A stretch of DNA of 61,068 bases from Pseudomonadota bacterium (GCA_021790335.1 JAJYEE010000014.1:1-61068), one strand, 5' to 3'; counted from the stretch's first letter, positions 1 through 7,664 are shown. Notes: generated from the letters alone by a model not told the origin. Made by a program: numbers and translations.

Positions 1-190
1 GCGCAGGCGGTTAGGAGCATGCACATAAAGAGGCTCGAGACAGACAGCGTCAGGCGAAAGCGGGAAGCCGGACGGCGTGTAGAGTGTGGCATCGACGGGA
101 TCCTCAGAATGCTCACAAAAGTGAAATTGAAGTGGCCCCCTATTGACGGATCTCAAGTAGATCGTTCAAACGAGTCACTTGGAGGTCATT

Positions 191-307
191 ATGGAACGTC
201 AGATTCGTCGTCAATATACCGCCGATTACAGGGCGCAGGCCGTGTCCCTCTCTGAAAGCCTCGGGGCTGCAGGTGAACTTCCCCCGATTTCACAGACACC
301 TCGTTAA
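191..307 (+). pseudogene. Interrupted transposase OrfA N-terminus
   Basis: A 38-codon reading frame begins MERQIRRQYTADYRAQAV, which resembles the helix-turn-helix start of IS3/IS66-type OrfA proteins. A GGAGG ribosome binding site lies just upstream. The frame runs into the left inverted repeat of the IS3-family element at about 274 and stops at 307, so only about 27 codons are original. I read this as an older IS gene cut by a younger IS. No continuation of the frame could be recognised past the right end of the inserted element near 1072. The family assignment is from general similarity of the N-terminal residues. Confidence 0.5.
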
Positions 308-336
308 GGTGGACAATCGTGCAATCGGAGGTAGTC

Positions 337-633
337 ATGTCAGGAGCAAAACGTCGTAAATATACCGAGGAGTTCAAGACCGAGGCGGTGGGTCTCGTCC
401 GGCAATCACCAAAGACCATGGCTGCAGTCGCCCGGGAGCTCGGCATCCATGCCAATCTGCTCGCCCGCTGGTGCCGGGAGGAGCATCATGCCGAGACTCG
501 GGGGACGACCCGGGTGGCCGTCAAGGCGGAAGCCGAGGAGATCGTGCGGCTTAAACGCGAGCTCGATATCGTGCGCAAGGAGAGGGATTTTTTGCGATCT
601 GCGGCGGCGTACTTCGCGAGGGAACGGAAATGA
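337..633 (+). CDS. IS3-family transposase OrfA
   Basis: This 98-residue protein starts MSGAKRRKYTEEFKTEAV. It has the HTH_Tnp_1 helix-turn-helix that binds the IS ends (about residues 8-50, including AAVARELGIHANLLARW), followed by a leucine-zipper-like stretch (about 65-95, VRLKRELDIVRKERDFL) used for multimerisation. The start at 337 was chosen because GGAGG sits 7 bases upstream and because family members begin at this point. In IS3 elements OrfA alone is a regulator and is fused to OrfB by a -1 frameshift. Here orfB is wrecked, so the intact OrfA is probably a non-functional remnant that could still bind IS ends. Confidence 0.85.
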   Translation: MSGAKRRKYTEEFKTEAVGLVRQSPKTMAAVARELGIHANLLARWCREEHHAETRGTTRVAVKAEAEEIVRLKRELDIVRKERDFLRSAAAYFARERK

Positions 634-1068
634 AGTTCCGTGCCATCGCCAAGCATGTCCGCCGCTACCCCGTGCGCCTCACCCGGTGATCGCATCTTTG
701 CACGTCCCGCGAGATCCGATCTGCGTTTCTTGACCCCCATCACCACCTCCTATGCGGAAGTGTTGCGACGATCGATTGAATTCACCCAGTTCACGAGTGG
801 CGAGTATCAGCGCTTCTTGAAGGGCCACAATCTCGTCAGCAGTATGAGTGCGCTTGGCAGTTGCGCCGACAATGCTGCCATGGAGGGATTCTTCGGCATG
901 CTGAAACGCGAGCGCGTTCACCGCCGCATCTACCAGACCCGCGCCGAGGCAAGAGCCGATGTCTTCGATTACATCGAACGCTTCCACAACCCGCGGTGCC
1001 GGCGCCGACTTGAAGCGGCTAAGCAGAAGGAATTACTCTTAACTCAACCGTCCGTGGAAAAGGGGTAG
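630..1068 (+). pseudogene. IS3 transposase OrfB, deleted and frameshifted
   Basis: The normal OrfB start MKFRAIAKHVRRYPV overlaps the orfA stop by ATGA at 630 but ends after 19 codons at 689. The reading resumes in another frame with the C-terminal part of the DDE integrase catalytic domain: QFTSGEYQRFLKGHNLVSSM, SCADNAAMEGFFGMLKRERV and DVFDYIERFHNPR. The first two catalytic acidic residues and about 150 residues between are missing, so the enzyme cannot be active. The last catalytic Glu region (AAMEGFFGMLK) is preserved. Confidence 0.8.
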
Positions 1069-1072
1069 AACC

Positions 1073-1768
1073 CCACACTGCTGGCGACGGATGGAACGCT
1101 GAACCGCTGCACGCTCTCCCGCATTGATCCGCGAGTTTACATTTCGATCCACGCCCCCAACTGGCCGTATCCATCGGGCCGCGGCGCGCCCGGGCCGATC
1201 GAGATACGTCATCTCTGGTTGACGGTATCACTACCATGATGCACAGTTGATCGAACCGGACAACTCCGAAGCGAACCCCGAACTCGGGTCTTCATCCGAT
1301 AGGAAGAGCTGAAAACGGGTGTCGCATCAAACGGGTGTAGGTCGCTGGCATCCGGTTTTGCAGTCACGGGCCAAGCCCCTTGCGCGATTTCATGACCGGC
1401 CGCTCCGGGTCGCTATGTAGAGCTTTACATAGCGACCCACACCAGCCGCTCAGATCCGTGACCACCCATCTTTTCCAATAGCAGACGTTCTCAACCGATA
1501 CGCGCCGTGCCAGGGCAGTGACTTTGACGGAACCGTGTGCCACGATAGGGCGACGTGACAACTACATTGAAAAGCGCCGCAAACGCGACGACAATGACTC
1601 TGTGCCGCGCAAAGCGCGACACCCCCGGACTTCTTCCACGGCGTTTGCACCTTCCGGGGCTCATCGAACGACGAACTTTGTAGAAATGGCAAGGTAGTAC
1701 CGAAAAAGCGATCCCCAGGAAACGATCGGGGATTTTGTAGGCCATCTCTCACAGGAAAGGAGGGGCAA
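1073..1768. other. Non-coding stretch in mobile zone
   Basis: No convincing gene was found in these 696 bases. A short open frame just after the IS end (LLATDGTLNRC... to SGRGAPGPIEIRHLW, about 1074-1239) looks protein-like in composition but matches no family I recognise; it may be a gene fragment. A perfect 13-bp inverted repeat lies at 1407-1438. GC-rich hairpins (CGCGCAAAGCGCG near 1600, and GATCCCC...GGGGA near 1713-1736) lie upstream of the small cassette that starts at 1769 and could be its leader. Confidence 0.4.
1407..1438. repeat. Perfect 13-bp inverted repeat
   Basis: GGGTCGCTATGTA (1407-1419) is separated by 6 bases (GAGCTT) from its exact reverse complement TACATAGCGACCC (1426-1438). 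No T-run follows on either strand, so an intrinsic terminator is unlikely. It may be an operator, the folded end of a mobile element or a processing site. Function is unknown. Confidence 0.8.
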
Positions 1769-2011
1769 ATGTCTTGCGAAACGACTACCGAAAGGGTCTG
1801 TAGCAGCTTCTTGTGGTGGACATGGGGATGCCACGAAACCAAAGTGCGTTGCTGTACGGGCAACATTTCGAAGAGCTGGTTTGTATTTGGGATCGGTGCG
1901 GTAAAGATCACGGTACAAAATAGCACGACGAAGGAGTCCTGGTGGGAGGTCGCATTCGGATTCATCGTCGCAACCGAGAGAGGGTTCGGCACGATCTGCA
2001 GGGAGGTCTAA
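1769..2011 (+). CDS. Small Cys/Trp-rich protein of unknown function
   Basis: This 80-residue protein begins MSCETTTERVCSSF. AAAGGAGGGG 4-5 bases before the ATG at 1769 is the strongest Shine-Dalgarno in this part of the window and supports a real gene. It has six cysteines (about residues 3, 11, 21, 28, 29, 77) and many tryptophans (WWTW near 16, WW near 58), with a hydrophobic stretch in the middle. It is immediately followed by a second small gene with no spacing, so the two are probably translated together. I recognise no family. Its place inside a mobile zone suggests cargo of the element (small membrane, toxin-like or host-interference protein), but that is inference only. Confidence 0.55.
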   Translation: MSCETTTERVCSSFLWWTWGCHETKVRCCTGNISKSWFVFGIGAVKITVQNSTTKESWWEVAFGFIVATERGFGTICREV

Positions 2012-2179
2012 ATGTTCATTTTCGGTTTCAATCTTCCGAAAGGGATACGTGTCACACGCGGAAAAGGAAAGGAGATTCGTCCGGCGTTCGCCGCCGGTAT
2101 CGGCTTTGGTTTGTCTCAGTCCGACTGGCGTCAACGGACTATTCACTGGAAGAAAAGGGGCACAGAACCACGGTCGTAA
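2012..2179 (+). CDS. Small basic protein, partner of preceding gene
   Basis: This 55-residue protein begins MFIFGFNLPKGIRVTRGKGK. GGAGG lies 6-10 bases before the ATG, inside the end of the upstream gene, whose TAA stop is directly followed by this ATG. The product is basic and glycine-rich (FAAGIGFGLSQSDW) and ends in a Lys/Arg-rich tail. It loosely resembles small phage/plasmid proteins of DUF4236 type, but I would not assign it. The tight coupling and good ribosome binding site argue for a two-gene cassette. The MITE-like palindrome starts 18 bases after its stop and could serve as transcription end. Confidence 0.5.
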   Translation: MFIFGFNLPKGIRVTRGKGKEIRPAFAAGIGFGLSQSDWRQRTIHWKKRGTEPRS

Positions 2180-2197
2180 AGGACTTGTGAAATAATA

Positions 2198-2338
2198 GGC
2201 TCTTCAAGGAATCGTGTGGGTCAGGCAGATCTTGCCTGAATCCGGCCCCGGGCGAGTATCGCGCATAGGGGCGCGATACTCGCAAGGCGGCGGGGTTTAG
2301 GCAAGATCTGCCTGACCCACACAGAACCCTGAAGAGCC
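2198..2338. mobile_element. Palindromic MITE-like element with ISL3-type ends
   Basis: The element is 141 bp and starts GGCTCTTC and ends GAAGAGCC, the terminal motif of ISL3-family insertion sequences. The outer arms are inverted over about 42 bp with few mismatches, sharing GTGTGGGTCAGGCAGATCTT. The centre holds a second perfect 13-bp palindrome (GCGAGTATCGCGC 2252-2264 against 2271-2283, 6-base loop). There is no coding capacity. It lies directly after the WQVELFF codons of an IS4 transposase relic, consistent with insertion into that gene. An 8-bp target repeat, expected for ISL3, is not obvious. As RNA it would form a very stable cruciform-like hairpin. Confidence 0.65.
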
Positions 2339-2717
2339 AAAAAAACAACTCGACCTGCCACCCGGCTTTGTAAAGAGCGCAGATGCTCAGTGCCGGCAGT
2401 GCGGTGTTGTTGGTGATGAACAGTAGGCGTTTTCCGGTCTCGGGGCCCTGTATCGCACGGCACGCAACGTCTCTGGGTAGTCTTGGGCGGACTGGTAGCC
2501 CTGTAGCACGATCGTCTGATCGTAGATCGGGCCGCTCGATCGGTCTACCGAATGAGAGTAGCGACGCTGCGCGTGCGAAGGCCGTGCACAGATACTGATC
2601 CATACAGGTGAAGCTCTTGACCTTGTGATTGCCGCCGTACCGAGCGACACAGCGCTCGAACACCATCGGCGGCAAGTGACCCATCAGTTGCGCGAACACC
2701 AGCTTGCCCGTGTGCAT
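2339..2717 (-). pseudogene. IS4-family transposase relic
   Basis: Reading on the minus strand from the ATG at 2717 gives the start MHTGKLVFAQLMGHLPPMVF and RCVARYGGNHKVKSFTCMDQ typical of IS4-family transposases with a DUF4372 N-terminus. The middle catalytic part is deleted. The C-terminal part is present but shifted between frames: YDQTIVLQGYQSAQDYPETL in one, then ETGKRLLFITNNTALPAL and WQVELFF in another. The true 3' end is lost where the palindromic element begins at 2338. Intact proteins are about 380-400 residues; fewer than 130 are left here, so it is dead. Confidence 0.8.
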
Positions 2718-2744
2718 TCTCTCTGGGTAGCAGACTGAGCTGCA

Positions 2745-2951
2745 CTACGCAAGTTCCGTCGCCCCGGTGGCGTCGCTGTGGGCAAAGTGTTGCGCGATCT
2801 CTCTGAGTTTTGGGTCCGTTTGGCACTGGATTTCGTCAATGCGGGCGTGCGCGATCGCGCCCGACTCGAGCATTTGCGCAAACGGGCTGCCCGCCTCAAT
2901 GGCTTTTAGCTGCCGGTCGTCCACGAGCAGCGGGCGAGTGTCAACGCCGAT
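2745..2951 (-). pseudogene. MobF-type relaxase/helicase (TraI/TrwC) fragment
   Basis: The minus-strand frame from 2951 to a TAG at 2745 reads VDTRPLLVDDRQLKAIEAGS, then PFAQMLESGAIAHARIDEIQ. This matches the AAA-type helicase part of conjugative relaxases (usual text: GD-x-x-QL-x-AVEAGSPF followed by DEI-x-RQ). The frame begins after an in-frame TGA, so the upstream relaxase part is absent, and only about 65 residues survive. It indicates that a conjugative plasmid or ICE once occupied this site. The assignment rests on motif similarity by eye. Confidence 0.6.
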
Positions 2952-3116
2952 TCAACTTGTCACCTTTTCGCCGGTTTAAAATGTCCCGGATCCAAGTCGA
3001 GGCATCGATGCGGATGCTGTCTGCTCCTCCTCGCTCCGGTGGCAGGGGGAAGCGTCGGCCCGGCCCGAGGGGCAGAGGCTAACGATTTGAGGCCACGGGC
3101 GGCAACCCTGGATCTG

Positions 3117-3166
3117 TGCTGTAATTTTGCTGTAATCGTGCTGCGAATTGCTGCATTTTGCTGCCC
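3117..3166 (+). repeat. Five helically phased TGCTG repeats
   Basis: TGCTG occurs at 3117, 3128, 3139, 3149 and 3159, that is at spacings of 11, 11, 10 and 10 bases, averaging one helical turn. The first two units share TGCTGTAAT exactly and the next two are TGCTGCGAAT and TGCTGCATT. This places the motif on one face of the helix, about 75-125 bp from the tRNA-derived att core. Arm-type integrase or excisionase (Xis) binding sites have this kind of geometry; that function is inferred. Confidence 0.6.
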
Positions 3167-3240
3167 GGTGATGCAATTGTAAATTGTGATAAATCATGCA
3201 GTTAGGTGTATGGGCCTGCATCGCCTTGCGTCGTTTTAGG

Positions 3241-3286
3241 ATTCCGATTCCAAAGGTCAGAGGTTCGAATCCTCTAGGGCGCGCCA
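3241..3286 (+). tRNA. 3' half of tRNA-Arg(CCG), att-site remnant
   Basis: The segment contains an anticodon loop TTCCGAT (3242-3248, anticodon CCG), the 3' anticodon strand TCCAA, a variable loop AGGTC, a perfect T arm AGAGG-TTCGAAT-CCTCT (3259-3275), the 3' acceptor strand AGGGCGC, discriminator G and an encoded CCA (3284-3286). No 5' half with a matching GCGCCC acceptor or D arm lies upstream. Such 3' halves are left when site-specific integrases use a tRNA gene as attB. The complete gene is expected at the other end of the element, outside this window. It cannot make a functional tRNA. Confidence 0.8.
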
Positions 3287-3814
3287 TCAATATAAATAAC
3301 TGAATTTACAGACTTCTAAACAATCCGCCGACGCACAGAATCGTGGCGCTGAGCCGTTGTTTTGCGAGAAGCACACCCCGTCTGTCGCTGCTGCGGATTT
3401 TCTAACATCGACTCTGTTAATTATCGATGCCCACATTCCGATGCTAAACCAGGGCGGGTGAATCCGCTCATCCAAATCTGGGCAGTGGTGGAATACACAT
3501 TGCATAACGGGTATGCCAGCCATGAGATGATGGTTCGCGCTATCTTTAGGACATATCGGCTTAGCGGACCTCAGCCTCCGGTGCCAGGCACGACCGCTTT
3601 CGCCGCACTGCCATGCGCCGGGTCGCTGATATTGGTAACAAAACCACGGAACCTGAAACGGTCACCTGCCACCAACGCTGCCTGATCACAACCAGCTCAC
3701 GCCCTCGCGGGGTCAGCGCGACCTGCGCCATGGAAGCGTTCTCACTCGGAGCAGCACTGCCGCTCCGAGTCCACCGCTGCCCGCCTCGTGCGAGGCGGGC
3801 ACAAATCCGCTGGC
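3287..3814. other. Intergenic region without recognisable gene
   Basis: There are 528 bases between the att scar and dsbA. All open frames here have poor codon character and no family resemblance. The one clear structure is a perfect hairpin GCCCGCCTCG/CGAGGCGGGC at 3779-3800, 15 bases beyond the dsbA stop, which may end dsbA transcription although no U-tract follows. The composition at 3287-3560 is more AT-rich than the core genes, consistent with residual foreign DNA. Confidence 0.5.
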
Positions 3815-4453
3815 CTACCTTGCCATACCCGGCCGGGGTTCGGCTGCCGACTTCTTGATGAGATAGGAAACGATCCGCAAACAGCGCCGCTGACCGCCGG
3901 CAATCGCAGGATTGGTCACATAGCGGCCGTCGACCACAAACGTAGGCACCGAATCGATGCCATAGGATGTCTCCATGGCCGCGGTACGGCGGACATCGGC
4001 ATCGACGCTGAAAGAGTTGTATACGCTCAGGAACTGCTGCTTGCTTATGCCGTATTTCGCAACAAACGCAGCAACGTTGTTGACGTTGTCCATATCCTGA
4101 TGCTTGACATGGATTGCGCGGAAAAATGCGCTATGCACCTTGTTGGTTATCCCAAGCGCCTGGAAGGTAAAGTAGGCGCGCGCCGCCGGGGTCCAGGCAG
4201 GATTGAATTCGGCAGGTGTGCGTACGAATTCCGCGTCGGGCGGCAGCGTCTTGAGCCAGTTCTCCAGAATCGGCTCGATGTGGAAGCAGTGCGGGCAGCC
4301 GTACCAGAAGAATTCCCGCACCTCGATCTTGGAGCCCGTAGTCACCGGCTGCTGCGGGATTACCCGGTAGTCTATGTCCCGCAGGTAATTCGCGTACCCG
4401 ATTCCCGGAGTAACGACCGCCAACAGCAGCAGTAGTTGGATGATTCTTTTCAT
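3815..4453 (-). CDS. dsbA: Thiol:disulfide interchange protein DsbA
   Basis: This periplasmic thioredoxin-fold oxidase introduces disulfides into exported proteins and is normally re-oxidised by DsbB. The 212-residue product starts MKRIIQLLLLLAVVTPG with a clear signal peptide (cleavage near GYA-NY). The redox motif CPHC is at about 53-56 and the cis-proline loop SVPTFVVDG sits near residue 170. The start at 4453 has AGGAGG 8 bases upstream; an in-frame upstream ATG at 4522 would bury the signal peptide. It is divergent from the cyclic-nucleotide-binding gene, with 144 bases between them. The C-terminal tail (GQRRCLRIVSYLIKKSAAEP) carries an extra cysteine. Confidence 0.9.
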   Translation of the reverse strand: MKRIIQLLLLLAVVTPGIGYANYLRDIDYRVIPQQPVTTGSKIEVREFFWYGCPHCFHIEPILENWLKTLPPDAEFVRTPAEFNPAWTPAARAYFTFQALGITNKVHSAFFRAIHVKHQDMDNVNNVAAFVAKYGISKQQFLSVYNSFSVDADVRRTAAMETSYGIDSVPTFVVDGRYVTNPAIAGGQRRCLRIVSYLIKKSAAEPRPGMAR

Positions 4454-4597
4454 TAAAAAATTCCTCCTATCCTGATTCCGTACAGTTGGCGGGAGGGTAG
4501 TGAAAAATCGCCCGCCTTGCAACGGCTCTTTTGTTTTCCATGATGGATTTCAGTATCCTAAACGCGACACCGTCTATGGTGCATAAGGACCTTATCC

Positions 4598-5089
4598 GTG
4601 ACGAATTCATCGAAAATCGAGCTGACGCAGTTTCTCAACCAGCAATATTTGTGCGAATCCCTGACTGTGCGCGAGATAGAAACTCTGCTCGAGTTTACCG
4701 AACTCACTCATTTTACACGTGGTCAGATCATTGCTGACGTAGGCGAGGTCGGTGAGGCGCTTTTTTTTGTGATCAAAGGCGAAGCGGCGCTCTACTATGA
4801 CGATCGTGGTACCGAACACGAAATCGGCCGCGTCGGCGAAGGTGAGCTGATGGGCGAAATGTCTTTCTTCGACCGTGAGCCGCGTTCCGCCCGCATCCGC
4901 GCGCGCGCCGATGATACACAGATTCTGGTATTGACCCGGGTAATGTACGATCGCCTGAGGGTGGAGCACCCCTACATTGCGGTGAACCTGCTGGAGCACG
5001 CAATAATCAGCCTGGATCACCTGTTCCGCCGGCTGTCCAACGACATCGCTACGTTCTCGCGCTACATTTTCGGTGTCGGCAAAAAATGA
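4598..5089 (+). CDS. Cyclic nucleotide-binding domain protein
   Basis: This 163-residue protein is made almost entirely of a cNMP-binding beta-roll (about residues 25-135): FTRGQIIADVGEVGEALFFV, the phosphate-binding-cassette-like GELMGEMSFFDREPRSARIR, and a following helix. There is no DNA-binding helix-turn-helix and no membrane segment, so it is not a CRP-type activator. It is probably a stand-alone sensor or partner subunit. The conserved PBC Glu and Arg (GEMSFFDREPRSAR) are present, so real ligand binding is plausible. The start is a GTG at 4598 preceded by AAGGA. The role is unknown. Confidence 0.8.
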   Translation: MTNSSKIELTQFLNQQYLCESLTVREIETLLEFTELTHFTRGQIIADVGEVGEALFFVIKGEAALYYDDRGTEHEIGRVGEGELMGEMSFFDREPRSARIRARADDTQILVLTRVMYDRLRVEHPYIAVNLLEHAIISLDHLFRRLSNDIATFSRYIFGVGKK

Positions 5090-5102
5090 TCCGTACCGGC
5101 GC

Positions 5103-5735
5103 TCAATGGGCGTTTTCGCCCGCCCAAGGCGGCACCAGGCTCTGCTCTATCCCCAGATGGTCCAGCACTCGGGCAACCACGAAGTCCACGAGATCCGGAA
5201 TGCCACGCGGGTGGTGGTAAAATCCCGGGCTCGCCGGAAAGATCAATACCCCGAGACGTGCCAGCTTGAGCATGTTCTCGAGGTGGATCGCCGACAGCGG
5301 CATTTCGCGCACCACCAAAATCAGTCTGCGCTGTTCTTTCAGTGCAACATCAGCCGCACGCTCGATAAGACTGTCGCTCGCACCGCAAGCGATTGCTGAC
5401 AGGGTTCCGCTGGTGCAGGGACAAACCACCATGGCCCGCGGCGCGCTGGAGCCACTTGCAGGCGGCGAAAGCCACTGGTCGCGCGCCAGCACCTGGAGCT
5501 GTCCGGGAGCGGCCTGATAGCGTGCTGTCAGATAGCTTTGCATCTCCGCCGGACGTCCTGGCAACTGCAGGTCCGTTTCCTGTGCAATCACAACCAGGGC
5601 GGGCGCCGATACCATGAGATAGACAGTTCTTCCCGCCGCAATCAGGCATTCCAGCAGGCGCAGGCCGTACGGTGCACCTGAGGCCCCGGTCATCGCCAGC
5701 GCAACGGCATCGGATTGCAGGCGTTTGGCGGTCAC
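5103..5735 (-). CDS. ubiX: Flavin prenyltransferase UbiX
   Basis: UbiX joins dimethylallyl phosphate to FMN, making prenyl-FMN for the UbiD decarboxylase in ubiquinone synthesis. The 210-residue protein has the flavoprotein N-terminal motif [10 protein letters not shown] (about 15-24), the central [16 protein letters not shown], and the C-terminal prenyl/flavin loop [13 protein letters not shown] followed by [12 protein letters not shown]. The length is normal (about 190-210). It starts with GTG, overlapping the mpl stop by GTGA, so it is translationally coupled to mpl. No ubiD is visible in the window. Confidence 0.93.
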   Translation of the reverse strand: MTAKRLQSDAVALAMTGASGAPYGLRLLECLIAAGRTVYLMVSAPALVVIAQETDLQLPGRPAEMQSYLTARYQAAPGQLQVLARDQWLSPPASGSSAPRAMVVCPCTSGTLSAIACGASDSLIERAADVALKEQRRLILVVREMPLSAIHLENMLKLARLGVLIFPASPGFYHHPRGIPDLVDFVVARVLDHLGIEQSLVPPWAGENAH

Positions 5736-7120
5736 GACTTGGCTTTCCCCAGGCGGTCCAGTAACCGCTGATGGAGATTGTCAAAGCTGCCATTGCTCAT
5801 CACCAGCACCTGATCCCCAGGGCGCAGCTCCCCGGCCAAGGCGGTGACGATTTCCTCGACCCCGCCAAACACACGGGCACGCGCTCCGTCCGCGGACTGT
5901 TCGCCCCGCTGGTTCAGTGTCGCCGCCACGGTTCCAAGATCCCACTTTAGATCAGCGCTCTGATAAAGCAGCACCTTGTCGGCAGCGTGCAAGGCCGGAG
6001 CAAGCTGCTCGCGCTGGACACCGAGGCGCATGGTGTTCGAGCGGGCCTCGAGAACCGCGATGAGGCGCTGCGATCCGATGTGTGCTCGTAGGGCGCCTAT
6101 GGTTGCTGCGATTGCTGTCGGATGGTGCGCAAAATCGTCATAAACTGTGACCCCGCCGACCGAGCCGCGCACTTCGAGACGCCGCTTCACATTTCGGAAT
6201 CCGGCCAGCGCTTCCGCCGCTACCGCAGGAGGTACGCCCGCGTGCCGGGCGGCGGCGACCGCCGCTTGCGCGTTCAGCACATTATGCATGCCTATGAGAG
6301 ACCACGACACCAGTCCTTGGTCTGCTGCAGCGAAACGCATCTGGAATCGGCTGCTGTCATCTTCGAGCAACCGGGCGTTCCAGCCGTGTGCGGCATTGAA
6401 GCACTCTATCGGAGTCCAGATTCCGAGCGCTAGCGTGGCCTGCAGATTTGCATCGGCGCCATTGACTACGATCAACCCGTTGCCCGGAACCGTGCGGATC
6501 AGATGGTGAAACTGGAGCTTGATCGCCTCCAGGTCGGGGAATATGTCGGCATGATCGTATTCCAGGTTATTAAGTATCACGGTGCGCGGCCGGTAATGGA
6601 CGAACTTTGAACGCTTGTCGAAGAACGCGGTATCGTATTCGTCTGCCTCGACTATGAAGAACTCCGAGGACCCGAGACGCGCGGAAACTCCGAAATTTTC
6701 CGGAACCCCGCCCACTAGAAATCCCGGCGCCATCCCGGCACTTTCCAGAATCCACGCGAGCATGCTCGTCGTGGTCGTTTTGCCGTGGGTCCCGGCGACT
6801 GCCAGAACCCAGCGATGCGCAAGCACATGATCGGCCAGCCATTGGGCACCGGAAGTATAGGGCAGGCCCAGATTCAATACCGCTTCGACCTCCGGATTGC
6901 CGCGCGACAGGGCGTTACCGATCACCACCAAGTCAGGATTGCTTTTCAGGTTTGCCGGCCCGTAGCCATCGAAAAGCTCTATTCCCCGCTCGGCAAGCTG
7001 TGTGCTCATCGGCGGGTATACCTTGGCGTCCGAGCCAGTCACGTGGTGCCCGAGATCCCGCGCCAGCACCGCAACCCCTCCCATGAAAGTGCCGCCGATT
7101 CCGAGGATATGAATATGCAT
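5732..7120 (-). CDS. mpl: UDP-MurNAc:tripeptide ligase Mpl
   Basis: Mpl attaches recycled L-Ala-gamma-D-Glu-meso-DAP directly to UDP-N-acetylmuramic acid in cytoplasmic peptidoglycan recycling. The 462-residue product begins [15 protein letters not shown]. It has the Mur-ligase N-terminal domain (1-100), the ATP site [12 protein letters not shown] (about 110-121), the central domain ([16 protein letters not shown]) and a C-terminal domain with [11 protein letters not shown] and LEARSNTM. The start at 7120 overlaps the stop of the upstream membrane-protein gene by one base (TGATG). It forms an operon with the YIP1-like gene and ubiX. Confidence 0.93.
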   Translation of the reverse strand: MHIHILGIGGTFMGGVAVLARDLGHHVTGSDAKVYPPMSTQLAERGIELFDGYGPANLKSNPDLVVIGNALSRGNPEVEAVLNLGLPYTSGAQWLADHVLAHRWVLAVAGTHGKTTTTSMLAWILESAGMAPGFLVGGVPENFGVSARLGSSEFFIVEADEYDTAFFDKRSKFVHYRPRTVILNNLEYDHADIFPDLEAIKLQFHHLIRTVPGNGLIVVNGADANLQATLALGIWTPIECFNAAHGWNARLLEDDSSRFQMRFAAADQGLVSWSLIGMHNVLNAQAAVAAARHAGVPPAVAAEALAGFRNVKRRLEVRGSVGGVTVYDDFAHHPTAIAATIGALRAHIGSQRLIAVLEARSNTMRLGVQREQLAPALHAADKVLLYQSADLKWDLGTVAATLNQRGEQSADGARARVFGGVEEIVTALAGELRPGDQVLVMSNGSFDNLHQRLLDRLGKAKS

Positions 7121-7635
7121 CAGGGTATGCCTGCCATTGGAAACAACAACAACAGCAGCAGGCCTGAAAACATCAGACAAGCGATGCTGACGAGCGCGCT
7201 ACGCCCCACCGGCAGCTCAAGCGCGTGATGCATCACGTTGGTCATGATGGCCAGGAACCATACTGTCATGCCAACCCCGAGCATCAGCGCCCAGTTACCG
7301 CTGGCGGGTGCATTCGGAACGATCACGAGACTGAACAACGGCCAGGCAAGCAGGTTTATCAACGCACCCGAGGCATACAGCGGGGCGATAGTCTGCATCC
7401 ATCGATGAGGAAAGCCACGTAGCCGCAATGCGCCCCAGACGACGGCGCCAAGCAAAGCGGCTTGTGTGCTTGCGAACAGAAGCCGCATCCCCGCGTTCGG
7501 ATGCAGATTGTCTATGGCAAAATTGCTGGCAATGGACAGCAGCGCTGTCTGCCACACTAGGGACCGATCGGTCGGCAGGTCCTGCGGTTTACCGCGCAGC
7601 AAGCAAATATCAATCAGGGTTCGAATTGCTGACAT
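7120..7635 (-). CDS. YIP1-like inner-membrane protein
   Basis: This 171-residue membrane protein has about five hydrophobic segments (near residues 52-70, 84-108, 118-136 and 148-168) and a polar N-terminus MSAIRTLIDICLLRGKPQDL. The pattern and the family usually found next to mpl/ubiX suggest a Yip1-domain protein. Its biochemical role is unknown. It is the first gene of the operon with mpl (one-base overlap). Confidence 0.65.
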   Translation of the reverse strand: MSAIRTLIDICLLRGKPQDLPTDRSLVWQTALLSIASNFAIDNLHPNAGMRLLFASTQAALLGAVVWGALRLRGFPHRWMQTIAPLYASGALINLLAWPLFSLVIVPNAPASGNWALMLGVGMTVWFLAIMTNVMHHALELPVGRSALVSIACLMFSGLLLLLLFPMAGIP

Positions 7636-7664
7636 AGTGTCTACGGCGCGGGTTCCGCGCCAGT

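Larger units (their letters stand above)
274..1072 (+). mobile_element. Degraded IS3-family insertion sequence
   Basis: The element carries orfA followed by an overlapping orfB, the IS3 arrangement. The left end starts TGAACTTCCCCCGATTTCAC (274 onwards). The right end near 1050-1072 (GTCCGTGGAAAAGGGGTAGAA) is an imperfect inverse of it. Complete IS3 elements are about 1.2-1.5 kb, whereas this copy is about 0.8 kb because the middle of orfB is missing. It should be immobile unless helped in trans. The exact right boundary and target duplication are uncertain. Confidence 0.65.

Noticed and set aside
1560-1768. Possible c-di-GMP riboswitch ahead of the small cassette
   Set aside because: GGTAG and CGCAAA-like pieces occur, but the order and the conserved core of either c-di-GMP class could not be matched.
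2976-3290. A 104-codon minus-strand frame starting MMARPRGFEPLTFG
   Set aside because: The beginning is the antisense of a tRNA 3' end, a common false gene; the rest has no protein character.
3779-3800. Intrinsic terminator of dsbA
   Set aside because: The hairpin is perfect but no U-tract follows on the minus strand, so it is listed only as a structure in the intergenic entry.
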